A stretch of DNA of 6,815 nt, from positions 1 to 6,815 of the forward strand of contig DAOUUR010000131.1 of assembly GCA_030668045.1 (NCBI GenBank), written 5' to 3'. Under the pieces are notes generated by a model. The model saw nothing but the letters and a program-made list of their open reading frames with translations. It searched no databases and had not been told where the DNA came from. Below are positions 1 through 5,522 of this stretch, piece by piece (the first letter of the stretch is position 1; every line of letters starts with the position of its first letter). Source of the stretch: a bacterium. Its GTDB lineage: Bacteria; Zixibacteria; MSB-5A5; GN15; FEB-12. The position numbers and the translations under genes were made by a program.

Positions 1-2
1 AG

Positions 3-632
3 ATCGAAGTCAAGTATCAGGACGACTACCCCGACGCTGCTTTTGCCGGTGCCGAGATCAAGTACCTCTGCAAAGTTAAACAGGTCAAAGAACGCCTTCT
101 CCCCGAATTCGACGATGGGCTGGCCAAACGATCCGGCAAGGCTGAGACTGCCCTTGAGTTGCGGATGGCAATGCGCAAGGAAATCGCCACGCAAAAAGAA
201 GATTCCAACAAGCGTCAGTATAAGAATCAGGCGATTGAGCAGCTTTGCCAGAACAACCAGATTCCGGTCCCGGAGGCAATGGTTAACCACTATCTTGACA
301 GCGTAATTGCCGATTTCAAGAAAGAAGATGAGAATCTCGACGAAAAGGTCATCCGTGAGCGCTACCGGCCAATCGGCACCACCACGATTCGCTGGAATAT
401 TCTCTTGAACCGGCTGGCTGAGTTGGAAAAGATTGAAGTTTCGCCACAGGATACCGAAAATCTTATTAAGCGGTTTGCTGATAACTATAAAACAACTCCT
501 GAGAAAGCCAGGGAGGCTCTGGAGCAGTCCGGGAAGATTCGGGAAATTCGCGATTCTCTGCTTGAGGAAAAAGTGCTTGATTTCCTCATTGACCGGGCAG
601 AAGTTGTCACAACCGAAAATGAGAAAAAGTAG
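3..632 (+). CDS. tig: Trigger factor, C-terminal part (5' end cut off by window)
   Basis: This is the last 209 residues of the ribosome-associated chaperone trigger factor, which meets nascent chains at the exit tunnel and also has prolyl isomerase activity. The reading frame is open from base 3 to a TAG at 630-632, so the start lies upstream of the window. The first ~42 residues are the end of the FKBP-type PPIase domain: a DDYPD motif, then a beta-strand ending in VKQVKERLLPEFDD and LAKR, a signature junction in this family. The rest is the charged, helical C-terminal arm domain that forms the substrate cradle, rich in Glu, Lys and Arg. Full-length family members are about 430-450 residues, so about half is visible. 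The order tig-clpP-clpX is conserved in many bacteria and supports the call. The tail ends in a short charged stretch (TTENEKK). No frameshift is seen. Confidence 0.93.
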   Translation: MEVKYQDDYPDAAFAGAEIKYLCKVKQVKERLLPEFDDGLAKRSGKAETALELRMAMRKEIATQKEDSNKRQYKNQAIEQLCQNNQIPVPEAMVNHYLDSVIADFKKEDENLDEKVIRERYRPIGTTTIRWNILLNRLAELEKIEVSPQDTENLIKRFADNYKTTPEKAREALEQSGKIREIRDSLLEEKVLDFLIDRAEVVTTENEKK

Positions 633-690
633 CTCAGGCTTAAGATAACAAATACAGAACCGGCGACGGCATGAGGCTGTTGGATCGGTT

Positions 691-695
691 AGGAG
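691..695 (+). promoter_or_regulatory. Shine-Dalgarno AGGAG deciding the clpP start
   Basis: AGGAG lies 11 bases before ATG 707, inside the reading frame that would be opened by ATG 671. The longer start has no comparable purine-rich motif (upstream bases are accggcgacggc). This favours the shorter ClpP. The spacing is at the long end of normal, so the call is moderate. Confidence 0.5.
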
Positions 696-706
696 TAAAG
701 GATTAC

Positions 707-1324
707 ATGACCGACGAAATTCGCAGCAATTTTCTGGTACCGATGGTGGTCGAGCAGACCGGGCGTGGTGAACGTGCCTATGATATTTTCTCGCGACTGC
801 TGAAAGATCGCATCATTTTTATCGGTTCTCCAATCGACGATCAGATCGCCAACCTGGTGATCGCTCAGATGCTGTTTCTGGAAGCGGAAGACCCGGACAA
901 GGATATCTTCATTTATATCAACTCCCCCGGCGGTTCGGTGACGGCTGGCATGGCTATCTATGATACCATGCAATTCATCAGGCCCGACATCGCCACAACC
1001 TGCATGGGGATCGCCGCTTCAATGGGCGCCTTCCTGCTGGCTGCCGGTACCAAAGGAAAACGGGCCGCACTGCCCAATGGCCGTATAATGATCCACCAGC
1101 CGATGGCCGGTACCCAGGGACAGGTGTCCGATATCGTTATCATGACCGAGGAATTCACACGCACCAAGAAGAGGCTCAACGAACTGCTGGTACATCATAC
1201 CGGTCAGAGCCTTGAGGTCATTGAGAAAGATACCGATCGAAACAACTTCATGGGTCCCGAAGAGGCCAAAGAGTACGGACTGATCGACCGTATCTACGAA
1301 GCAAAACGCTCCGAAAAGAGCTGA
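707..1324 (+). CDS. clpP: ATP-dependent Clp protease proteolytic subunit ClpP, with Asn at the triad Asp position
   Basis: ClpP is the serine peptidase that forms the barrel-shaped tetradecamer degrading proteins delivered by ClpX or ClpA/ClpC. The body is typical: [20 protein letters not shown] near the N-terminus, the NSPGGSV oxyanion-loop segment, GIAASMGAF with nucleophile Ser105, and MIHQP with His130. The third triad residue should be Asp 74 residues after the Ser, in a DTDRD/DTERD motif. Here the sequence is DTDRNNF, giving Asn179. The Ser-His (25) and Ser-third-residue (74) spacings match E. coli exactly, so the alignment is unambiguous. I chose ATG 707 because AGGAG at 691-695 lies 11 bases upstream and the resulting 205 residues fit the family (about 193-207). 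An in-frame ATG at 671 would give 217 residues but has no Shine-Dalgarno. The gene lies 74 bases after tig (38 if it starts at 671). Identity is certain; full catalytic competence is not. Confidence 0.96.
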   Translation: MTDEIRSNFLVPMVVEQTGRGERAYDIFSRLLKDRIIFIGSPIDDQIANLVIAQMLFLEAEDPDKDIFIYINSPGGSVTAGMAIYDTMQFIRPDIATTCMGIAASMGAFLLAAGTKGKRAALPNGRIMIHQPMAGTQGQVSDIVIMTEEFTRTKKRLNELLVHHTGQSLEVIEKDTDRNNFMGPEEAKEYGLIDRIYEAKRSEKS

Positions 1325-1335
1325 CCCTAAAGAAG

Positions 1336-1362
1336 GCGCGGTAAACGCGCGTACATTTTTTT
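1336..1362 (+). terminator. Possible weak intrinsic terminator or attenuator between clpP and clpX
   Basis: GCGCG (1336-1340) and CGCGC (1346-1350) form a perfect 5-bp all-GC stem around the loop GTAAA. After five more bases (gtaca) comes a run of seven T (1356-1362). The stem is short and the T-run is offset, so termination would be partial at best. It sits 11 bases after the clpP stop and 25 bases before clpX, where it could lower clpX expression relative to clpP or act as a processing or stability hairpin. Confidence 0.4.
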
Positions 1363-1387
1363 ATTGGAAGAACACTGACAGGAAGTT

Positions 1388-2665
1388 ATGTCCAACAAGT
1401 CCAACCTGCCGCCGCTGCGGCACCGCTGCTCATTTTGCGGCAAACCGGCTAACCAGGCCCAACGGCTTTTCTCGGGCCATGAGTCGTTTATCTGTGACGA
1501 ATGTGTCGAGCTTTGCCATGACCTGCTTCAGTCCGCACCGGACCAACAGATCGCCGGAGAAATTGGTGATCTTCCCCGCCCCTCCGACATCAAGGATTTC
1601 CTCGACCGGTATGTAATCGGTCAGGAAGAGGCCAAGAAAACGGTCGCGGTGGCCGTGTACAATCATTACAAACGAATAAACGCGCAGCATCAGGCCCGAA
1701 CGACTGGAGAGCTGAACAAAAGCGAGGATGATGTCGAGCTTGAGAAGTCAAACATCCTCATGCTCGGTCCGACCGGAACCGGCAAGACTCTGATCGCCCG
1801 ATCTCTGGCTAAATTTCTCCGGGTGCCTTTTACGATTGCCGACGCTACCGTCCTGACCGAAGCCGGGTACGTGGGCGAAGATGTTGAGAATATTCTGGTA
1901 CGTCTTTTTCAGGCGGCCGATTTCAATGCGCAGGCGACCGAACGAGGTATCATCTATATCGATGAACTGGACAAGATTTCGCGCAAAGAAGGTAATGTCT
2001 CTATTACCCGCGATGTCTCCGGTGAAGGTGTCCAGCAGGGGTTGTTGAAAATTCTCGAAGGAACAGTCGCCAATATCCCCCCCAAGGGCGGTCGGAAACA
2101 TCCGGAACAATCGTTTGTTCAGATTAACACGACCAACATCCTCTTTATCTGTGGCGGGGCTTTTGATGGTCTGGAAAAAACCATCGCCCGCCGGGTCGGC
2201 AAGAAAACGGTTGGCTTCGATGCCGATAAGATTCATATCGATGAGAAGTCTCCCGATATCCTCCAACGTGTGACTCCGTCCGATCTGATCGAATACGGTC
2301 TCATCCCGGAACTGGTTGGGCGCATTCCAATCACTGCTACGCTTGAAGAACTGGACGAAGATGCGTTGCTCAGTATTTTGACCCAGCCCAAGAACGCTCT
2401 TACCCGTCAGTTTGCCCGACTGATGGAGATGGACGGGGTCAAGCTTACCTTTGAACAGGATGCTCTCAAGGCGGCGGTAAAACTGGCACAGGAACGCAAG
2501 ACCGGCGCCCGCGCTCTTCGATCTATTATCGAACGGGCTATGCTTGACGTCATGTACGAAATCCCGTCGTCGACTGATATCGACGAGGTTGTCGTTACCG
2601 CCGGTGTTTTCACCGACGAGGACAAACCTAAACTGATCAAAAAGTCTGATAAGAAAGCCGGTTGA
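1388..2665 (+). CDS. clpX: ATP-dependent Clp protease ATP-binding subunit ClpX
   Basis: ClpX is the hexameric AAA+ unfoldase that recognises tagged or adaptor-delivered substrates, unfolds them and threads them into ClpP. At 425 residues it is full length (E. coli 424). The N-terminal zinc-binding domain has Cys14, Cys17, Cys36 and Cys39. In the AAA+ module: Walker A GPTGTGKT at 127-134, pore loop GYVG at 160-163, Walker B IIYIDE at 188-193, RKH loop at 236-238, sensor-1 region around Asn250, arginine finger Arg312 (GRIP) and sensor-2 GAR at 373-375. The ClpP-docking loop is VGF at 275-277, a conservative variant of the classic IGF tripeptide, so this ClpX should dock on ClpP. AGGAAG at 1380-1385 is just upstream of the ATG. 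It follows clpP by 63 bases, separated by a possible attenuator. No key residue is missing. Confidence 0.98.
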   Translation: MSNKSNLPPLRHRCSFCGKPANQAQRLFSGHESFICDECVELCHDLLQSAPDQQIAGEIGDLPRPSDIKDFLDRYVIGQEEAKKTVAVAVYNHYKRINAQHQARTTGELNKSEDDVELEKSNILMLGPTGTGKTLIARSLAKFLRVPFTIADATVLTEAGYVGEDVENILVRLFQAADFNAQATERGIIYIDELDKISRKEGNVSITRDVSGEGVQQGLLKILEGTVANIPPKGGRKHPEQSFVQINTTNILFICGGAFDGLEKTIARRVGKKTVGFDADKIHIDEKSPDILQRVTPSDLIEYGLIPELVGRIPITATLEELDEDALLSILTQPKNALTRQFARLMEMDGVKLTFEQDALKAAVKLAQERKTGARALRSIIERAMLDVMYEIPSSTDIDEVVVTAGVFTDEDKPKLIKKSDKKAG

Positions 2666-2678
2666 CGTCGCGACCGGT
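2657..2678 (+). other. Hairpin overlapping the clpX stop codon
   Basis: GCCGGTTG (2657-2664) can pair with CGACCGGT (2671-2678) around the six-base loop ACGTCG, giving eight pairs, two of them G-U. The TGA stop at 2663-2665 is inside it. No T-run follows, so it is not a standard intrinsic terminator. It could be a 3'-end stability or processing element for clpX mRNA, or chance in GC-rich DNA. Confidence 0.25.
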
Positions 2679-2699
2679 GCCTCAAAGAACCTCCCGCCC

Positions 2700-3542
2700 A
2701 TGACTGCCGGAGTGAAATACATCCTGCTGTCCACAGTCTTTTTTGCCCTGATGAATGTCGGGGTCAAGTTGCTGGATCATATCCCCGCCTACGAAATCGT
2801 CTTTTTTCGCGCCTTGGTAACCTTGATTGTCGGCTACGGCTTAATCAAACGCGCCGGACTCAGCCCATGGGGGAACAACAGAACAATTTTGATTTGTCGA
2901 GGTCTGACCGGAACGGTCGCGCTGATTATGTACTTCTACACTTTGCAGAACATGCCACTGGCCAGCGCCGTGACAATTCAGTACCTCTCACCGATCTTCA
3001 CAATTGTAATTGCCGGAGTGATGCTTAAGGAAACGCCCCGGCCGGTGCAGTGGATATTTTTCCTTATCGCTTTCTCAGGAGTCCTGATCCTGAAAGGATT
3101 CGATACCAGAGTATCGCCGGTCGAGTTGTCTATCGGTGTTCTGGCCGCAGTTTTTTCCGGCCTGGCCTACAATTTTATCCGAAAGCTGAAAGGTCAGGAT
3201 GACCCCCTCGTTGTGGTTTTCTACTTCCCGCTGGTAACGGTACCAATTGTCGGCGCTTATACTCTGACCCACTGGGTCGCGCCATCGCCGCTTGATTGGC
3301 TGATCTTGATCTTGATTGGACTGGCCACAACTGTCGCCCAGATATTCATGACCAAAGGGTATCAACTGGAACGAGCCGCGGATATCAGCGTCTTCAACTA
3401 TCTGGGAACGATTTACGCCATACTGATAGGGCTGTTCCTTTTTTCCGAGACTATCGGTTTGGCCGGTCTGGGTGGGATCGGCCTGATCCTCACCGGAGTG
3501 ATTCTGAGTTCGCGTTTCCGGCCCCACAAGGCTCACACATAG
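2700..3542 (+). CDS. EamA/DMT-superfamily membrane transporter, substrate unknown
   Basis: This 280-residue protein belongs to the drug/metabolite transporter superfamily, made of two tandem EamA repeats of five helices each. Hydrophobic segments can be read at about 5-24, 29-49, 66-82, 88-108, 115-131, 141-161, 169-187, 198-216, 230-248 and 252-271. Family hallmarks are the helix-2 start EIVFFRAL, the MPLASAVTIQYLSPIF segment of helix 4 followed by LKE, and its counterpart ADISVFNYLGTIYAILIGL followed by FSE in the second repeat. Family members export or import metabolites such as amino acids, S-adenosylmethionine or purines, and sequence alone does not give the substrate. It starts 34 bases after clpX with no clear Shine-Dalgarno (upstream ctcccgccc), so it may be read by run-through from clpX. 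Nothing ties it functionally to the Clp system. In many genomes lon occupies this spot. Confidence 0.88.
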   Translation: MTAGVKYILLSTVFFALMNVGVKLLDHIPAYEIVFFRALVTLIVGYGLIKRAGLSPWGNNRTILICRGLTGTVALIMYFYTLQNMPLASAVTIQYLSPIFTIVIAGVMLKETPRPVQWIFFLIAFSGVLILKGFDTRVSPVELSIGVLAAVFSGLAYNFIRKLKGQDDPLVVVFYFPLVTVPIVGAYTLTHWVAPSPLDWLILILIGLATTVAQIFMTKGYQLERAADISVFNYLGTIYAILIGLFLFSETIGLAGLGGIGLILTGVILSSRFRPHKAHT

Positions 3543-3609
3543 ATCGAGCACATTACTGCTAATCCGGCCCATAATCCCGCCATCCCAATCGACCGATAAT
3601 AATAAGATC

Positions 3610-4167
3610 ATGCCTGTTCCAGTAGAAAGACGAGTTGTTGCTCTCGGGCTGATCGCCCTGAGCTTGACTCTCTATGCAATGGTCTCCACTGACCGGAATC
3701 ATCGTCACGAAACAGGTCTGCCGGAACCTTCCCCCCTGACCGACACCCTGATTGCAGTCTATGGACAGATTCTTGGTGCCGCCGCCGCCAACGATGCCTC
3801 GCAATTGACCAACCTGTTTGATCGAAACATGGTACACAGTATCGGTCTACCGGCTGCGAGAAAGGGTAATAAAATTGTCGATGCTTATCTCCTTCACAGA
3901 ATCAGAACCTGGCCCGATCTCAATAACCTCTCTATGATCGAAGTTCGCAACGACGCCGACTACGTTCGGCTGACTATGGTAGCCCCGAGCAACGACCGGA
4001 TCGACCATGTCCGTTACACTTTTGTTTTGTTCCGAACCGTTGATAGTCGCTGGCGTTTCTCCGGCCTGACCAATCTTGAGCTTGGCAGTTCCGACCGCTA
4101 CGGGCACCCAATCAGCTACCACGAGACCGATCTGCCACCGGCGATGAGGTTCCCGCGCAGATTCTGA
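3610..4167 (+). CDS. Hypothetical membrane-anchored protein, possibly NTF2-like
   Basis: I do not recognise a named family. The 185-residue product starts with a short basic stretch (ERR at 6-8) and one hydrophobic segment at about 9-25 without a convincing signal-peptidase site, so it is probably an anchored protein with an exported body. From about residue 43 a helix (LTDTLIAVYGQILGAAAAND) leads to FDRNMVHSIG. Predicted strands then follow (NLSMIEVRND, YVRLTMVAP, VRYTFVLFRTVDSRWRFSGLTNLEL). This helix-then-curved-sheet order, ending in a W-x-F strand, resembles NTF2/SnoaL-like domains; that is inference only. The tail is short and basic (MRFPRRF). It lies 67 bases after the transporter in an AT-rich spacer with no good Shine-Dalgarno before ATG 3610. 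A start at the internal ATG (about 3679) would remove the hydrophobic segment and seems less likely. The coding assignment is well supported by length and lack of competing genes. Confidence 0.72.
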   Translation: MPVPVERRVVALGLIALSLTLYAMVSTDRNHRHETGLPEPSPLTDTLIAVYGQILGAAAANDASQLTNLFDRNMVHSIGLPAARKGNKIVDAYLLHRIRTWPDLNNLSMIEVRNDADYVRLTMVAPSNDRIDHVRYTFVLFRTVDSRWRFSGLTNLELGSSDRYGHPISYHETDLPPAMRFPRRF

Positions 4168-4187
4168 TCGGTGAGAAAACCGACCAG
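4164..4187 (+). other. Hairpin overlapping the stop of the 185-residue gene
   Basis: CTGATCGGT (4164-4172) faces ACCGACCAG (4179-4187) around the loop GAGAAA, pairing at eight of nine positions with one A-C mismatch. The stop codon TGA (4165-4167) is in the stem. No T-run follows, so it is not a canonical terminator, but its place just before a promoter-like sequence suggests a transcript 3' end. Confidence 0.35.
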
Positions 4188-4207
4188 ACATCAGCTTCCA
4201 TTTAGAG

Positions 4208-4236
4208 TTGCTCGGTTCAATATCCCCGCCTATATT
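4208..4236 (+). promoter_or_regulatory. Candidate sigma70-type promoter for the 4264 gene cluster
   Basis: A -10-like TATATT (4231-4236, five of six matches to TATAAT) is preceded at exactly 17 bases by TTGCTC (4208-4213, three of six to TTGACA). Transcription would begin near 4243, leaving a leader of about 20 bases that carries GGAG at 4254-4257, six bases before ATG 4264. The surroundings are AT-rich relative to the coding DNA. The -35 is weak, so this is a reasonable but unproven promoter. Confidence 0.42.
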
Positions 4237-4263
4237 TAATGACACGATTTTTCGGAGAATATC

Positions 4264-4605
4264 ATGTCAAAAAAGGTAGAACAGTTTAGAAAAGAACGTG
4301 AACGACTAAACCAGATTGTGCTGGCCGGAGACAATCTCAATATCAAGCGGTTCTTTGGACTGGATTCTGCAGTTTACCGTGATGGCGCTCTGGACGCCAG
4401 GACCAAGGAGTTGCTGGGATTGGTAGCCTCGCTGGTCCTTCGCTGCGATGATTGTATCAGCTATCATGTCATCCAGGCACGGGAAAATGGTGTTACCGAT
4501 AAAGAGTTTGATGAAGTGATGTCTGTCGGGATGGTAGTTGGCGGATCTATCACTATACCGCATGTCCGTCGAGCCAAACAACTCTGGAAAGAAATGGAGA
4601 AATGA
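4264..4605 (+). CDS. Carboxymuconolactone decarboxylase (CMD)/AhpD-like family protein
   Basis: This 113-residue all-helical cytoplasmic protein belongs to the CMD/AhpD-like family. The AhpD-type active-site pattern is complete: Glu49, then Cys61-x-x-Cys64 (CDDC) and His68 (SYHV), with the Glu-to-first-Cys spacing of 12 expected for AhpD. In AhpD these residues relay protons and form the redox-active disulfide that reduces peroxiredoxin AhpC. Many other members are small thiol oxidoreductases or peroxidase-like proteins of unknown partner. A true gamma-carboxymuconolactone decarboxylase role is unlikely because no aromatic-degradation genes are nearby and the CxxC is kept. A good Shine-Dalgarno (GGAG 4254-4257) and a promoter-like sequence precede it. 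Its stop overlaps the start region of the next gene (aaATGATG), indicating translational coupling. No ahpC or other peroxiredoxin gene is in the window. Confidence 0.88.
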   Translation: MSKKVEQFRKERERLNQIVLAGDNLNIKRFFGLDSAVYRDGALDARTKELLGLVASLVLRCDDCISYHVIQARENGVTDKEFDEVMSVGMVVGGSITIPHVRRAKQLWKEMEK

Positions 4606-4607
4606 TG
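4596..4607 (+). promoter_or_regulatory. Coupling junction: Shine-Dalgarno, overlapping stop and tandem ATGs
   Basis: GGAG (4596-4599) lies inside the last codons of the AhpD-like gene. It is followed by ATGATG (4602-4607), in which the upstream stop TGA (4603-4605) is embedded. Ribosomes ending the first gene can restart at 4605 (or 4602), so the two proteins are probably made in linked amounts. Confidence 0.6.
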
Positions 4608-5486
4608 CGTAAAATATTGCCCCTGATGTTTATGGTGTTTCTGGCGACTCTTGTGTTTTCCAGTGCTTTTGCCAGCAATAACCCTCCCGAAGGTATCGAC
4701 CGCGACTGGTACGTTGAACGCTACGATTTCTTTACTATCCCCGATACGTTCTATACCTATGAGGGCGAGTTTGTTTTCCCCGAAGGTTTCCATCGCCCCG
4801 ATTCATCATCGCTGACACCGTTCCAGTTCTGGATGTCGCATTTCCCTACCTGGCACAGCGGCAAATCGGTTGGCGCCTGGGGTGGGAGTCGCTATCGCGT
4901 ACCGGATTCTATTTCACGGGTCGTTCATTTTCCATGGCACACGCGCGGTTTTCGCGACTGTGGTATTCCCATTCGCCTGATGGGTGAGTTCCTGCGTTAT
5001 CAACACCGGGAATTTGATCTGAAGATCATTCCCAAAAACGGGGTCACCATTACCTACGAAGAGTTTCTTAAAGGGAAACCGGTTTACAACAATCGGGGAG
5101 CGCTCCGTTTCAACCCGGACAAACAACGAGACACCAGCAAGACCGAGTACGATCGCAGCGTGTACCTCGGGATGCACAACACTGATTATCGAAGCCTGAC
5201 CGCGAACTGTGATTCGATTACACCAGCCGAGTTGGCTCCCGGCGATCTCTATGTTGGTCATGATGAAAAATCCAGCGAGGGCTTCACCTATGTAATCATG
5301 AACATGCTGGTCAATGGCGACGGAGACAAGATTTACACTATCGCCACCGGTTGCCCAAATACCTGCGACTTCCATGTGCCGCTGGTAAGCGAAGATCGGC
5401 GCAACCCATGGCTGACGGTAGAGGAAATCATTGAGTACGCACCAGACTTTAAGCAGATGGGGTTTTTCCGTCTCCGCGTCGAGTGA
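4605..5486 (+). CDS. Exported protein resembling DUF4846
   Basis: The 293-residue product starts with a textbook signal peptide: RK, a hydrophobic core at 4-22, and probable cleavage after AFA at residue 23. The mature part resembles DUF4846 in block order: an FQFWMSHFP segment (WLR-LPL in the family), a WGG region, a Cys-led helix (DCGIPIRLMGEFLRYQ), a segment like the family's F-x-W-x-x-G part (YEEFLKGKPV), APGDLYVG, a hydrophobic strand (YVIMNMLV), KIYTIATG and a late NPW. I made this match from memory, not by search. The family layout recalls papain-like (NlpC/P60, CHAP) folds with a helix-start Cys and a strand-start His. Here Cys119 is present, but the GHA-type His position reads GFT (Phe227), so activity is doubtful. 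Mature cysteines are 119, 202, 250 and 254. Tandem ATGs occur at 4602 and 4605; GGAG at 4596-4599 is 5 bases before 4605 and only 2 before 4602, so 4605 is preferred. Confidence 0.72.
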   Translation: MRKILPLMFMVFLATLVFSSAFASNNPPEGIDRDWYVERYDFFTIPDTFYTYEGEFVFPEGFHRPDSSSLTPFQFWMSHFPTWHSGKSVGAWGGSRYRVPDSISRVVHFPWHTRGFRDCGIPIRLMGEFLRYQHREFDLKIIPKNGVTITYEEFLKGKPVYNNRGALRFNPDKQRDTSKTEYDRSVYLGMHNTDYRSLTANCDSITPAELAPGDLYVGHDEKSSEGFTYVIMNMLVNGDGDKIYTIATGCPNTCDFHVPLVSEDRRNPWLTVEEIIEYAPDFKQMGFFRLRVE

Positions 5487-5522
5487 CATAGATGAACCAA
5501 ATAGTAATTGGAATCCGAAGGT

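Noticed and set aside
1748..2767. 339-codon open frame on the - strand opposite clpX
   Set aside because: It is fully antisense to the unmistakable clpX frame and shows no recognisable domain. Long antisense frames are common opposite GC-rich genes.
3298..3320. Short direct repeat (tgatct/ttgatct/ttgat) in the transporter gene
   Set aside because: It encodes a run of Leu-Ile in a transmembrane helix, so codon repetition explains it.
3572..3603. Possible promoter (GATAAT/TAATAAT) before the 185-residue gene
   Set aside because: GATAAT at 3595-3600 resembles a -10, but nothing like a -35 lies 17 bases upstream (taatcc), and transcription would begin almost at the ATG. An AT-rich spacer alone is not enough.
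3075..3611. 178-codon - strand frame opposite the transporter
   Set aside because: Its product is Gln/Asp-rich with no hydrophobic core or motif, as expected for the reverse complement of a membrane protein gene.
4914..5489. 191-codon - strand frame opposite the DUF4846-like gene
   Set aside because: The + strand frame has a signal peptide, a coupled start and family-like blocks; the - strand frame has none of these.
5508..5522. TTG start for the M20D amidohydrolase
   Set aside because: No Shine-Dalgarno precedes it, and the in-frame ATG five codons later keeps the whole family domain.
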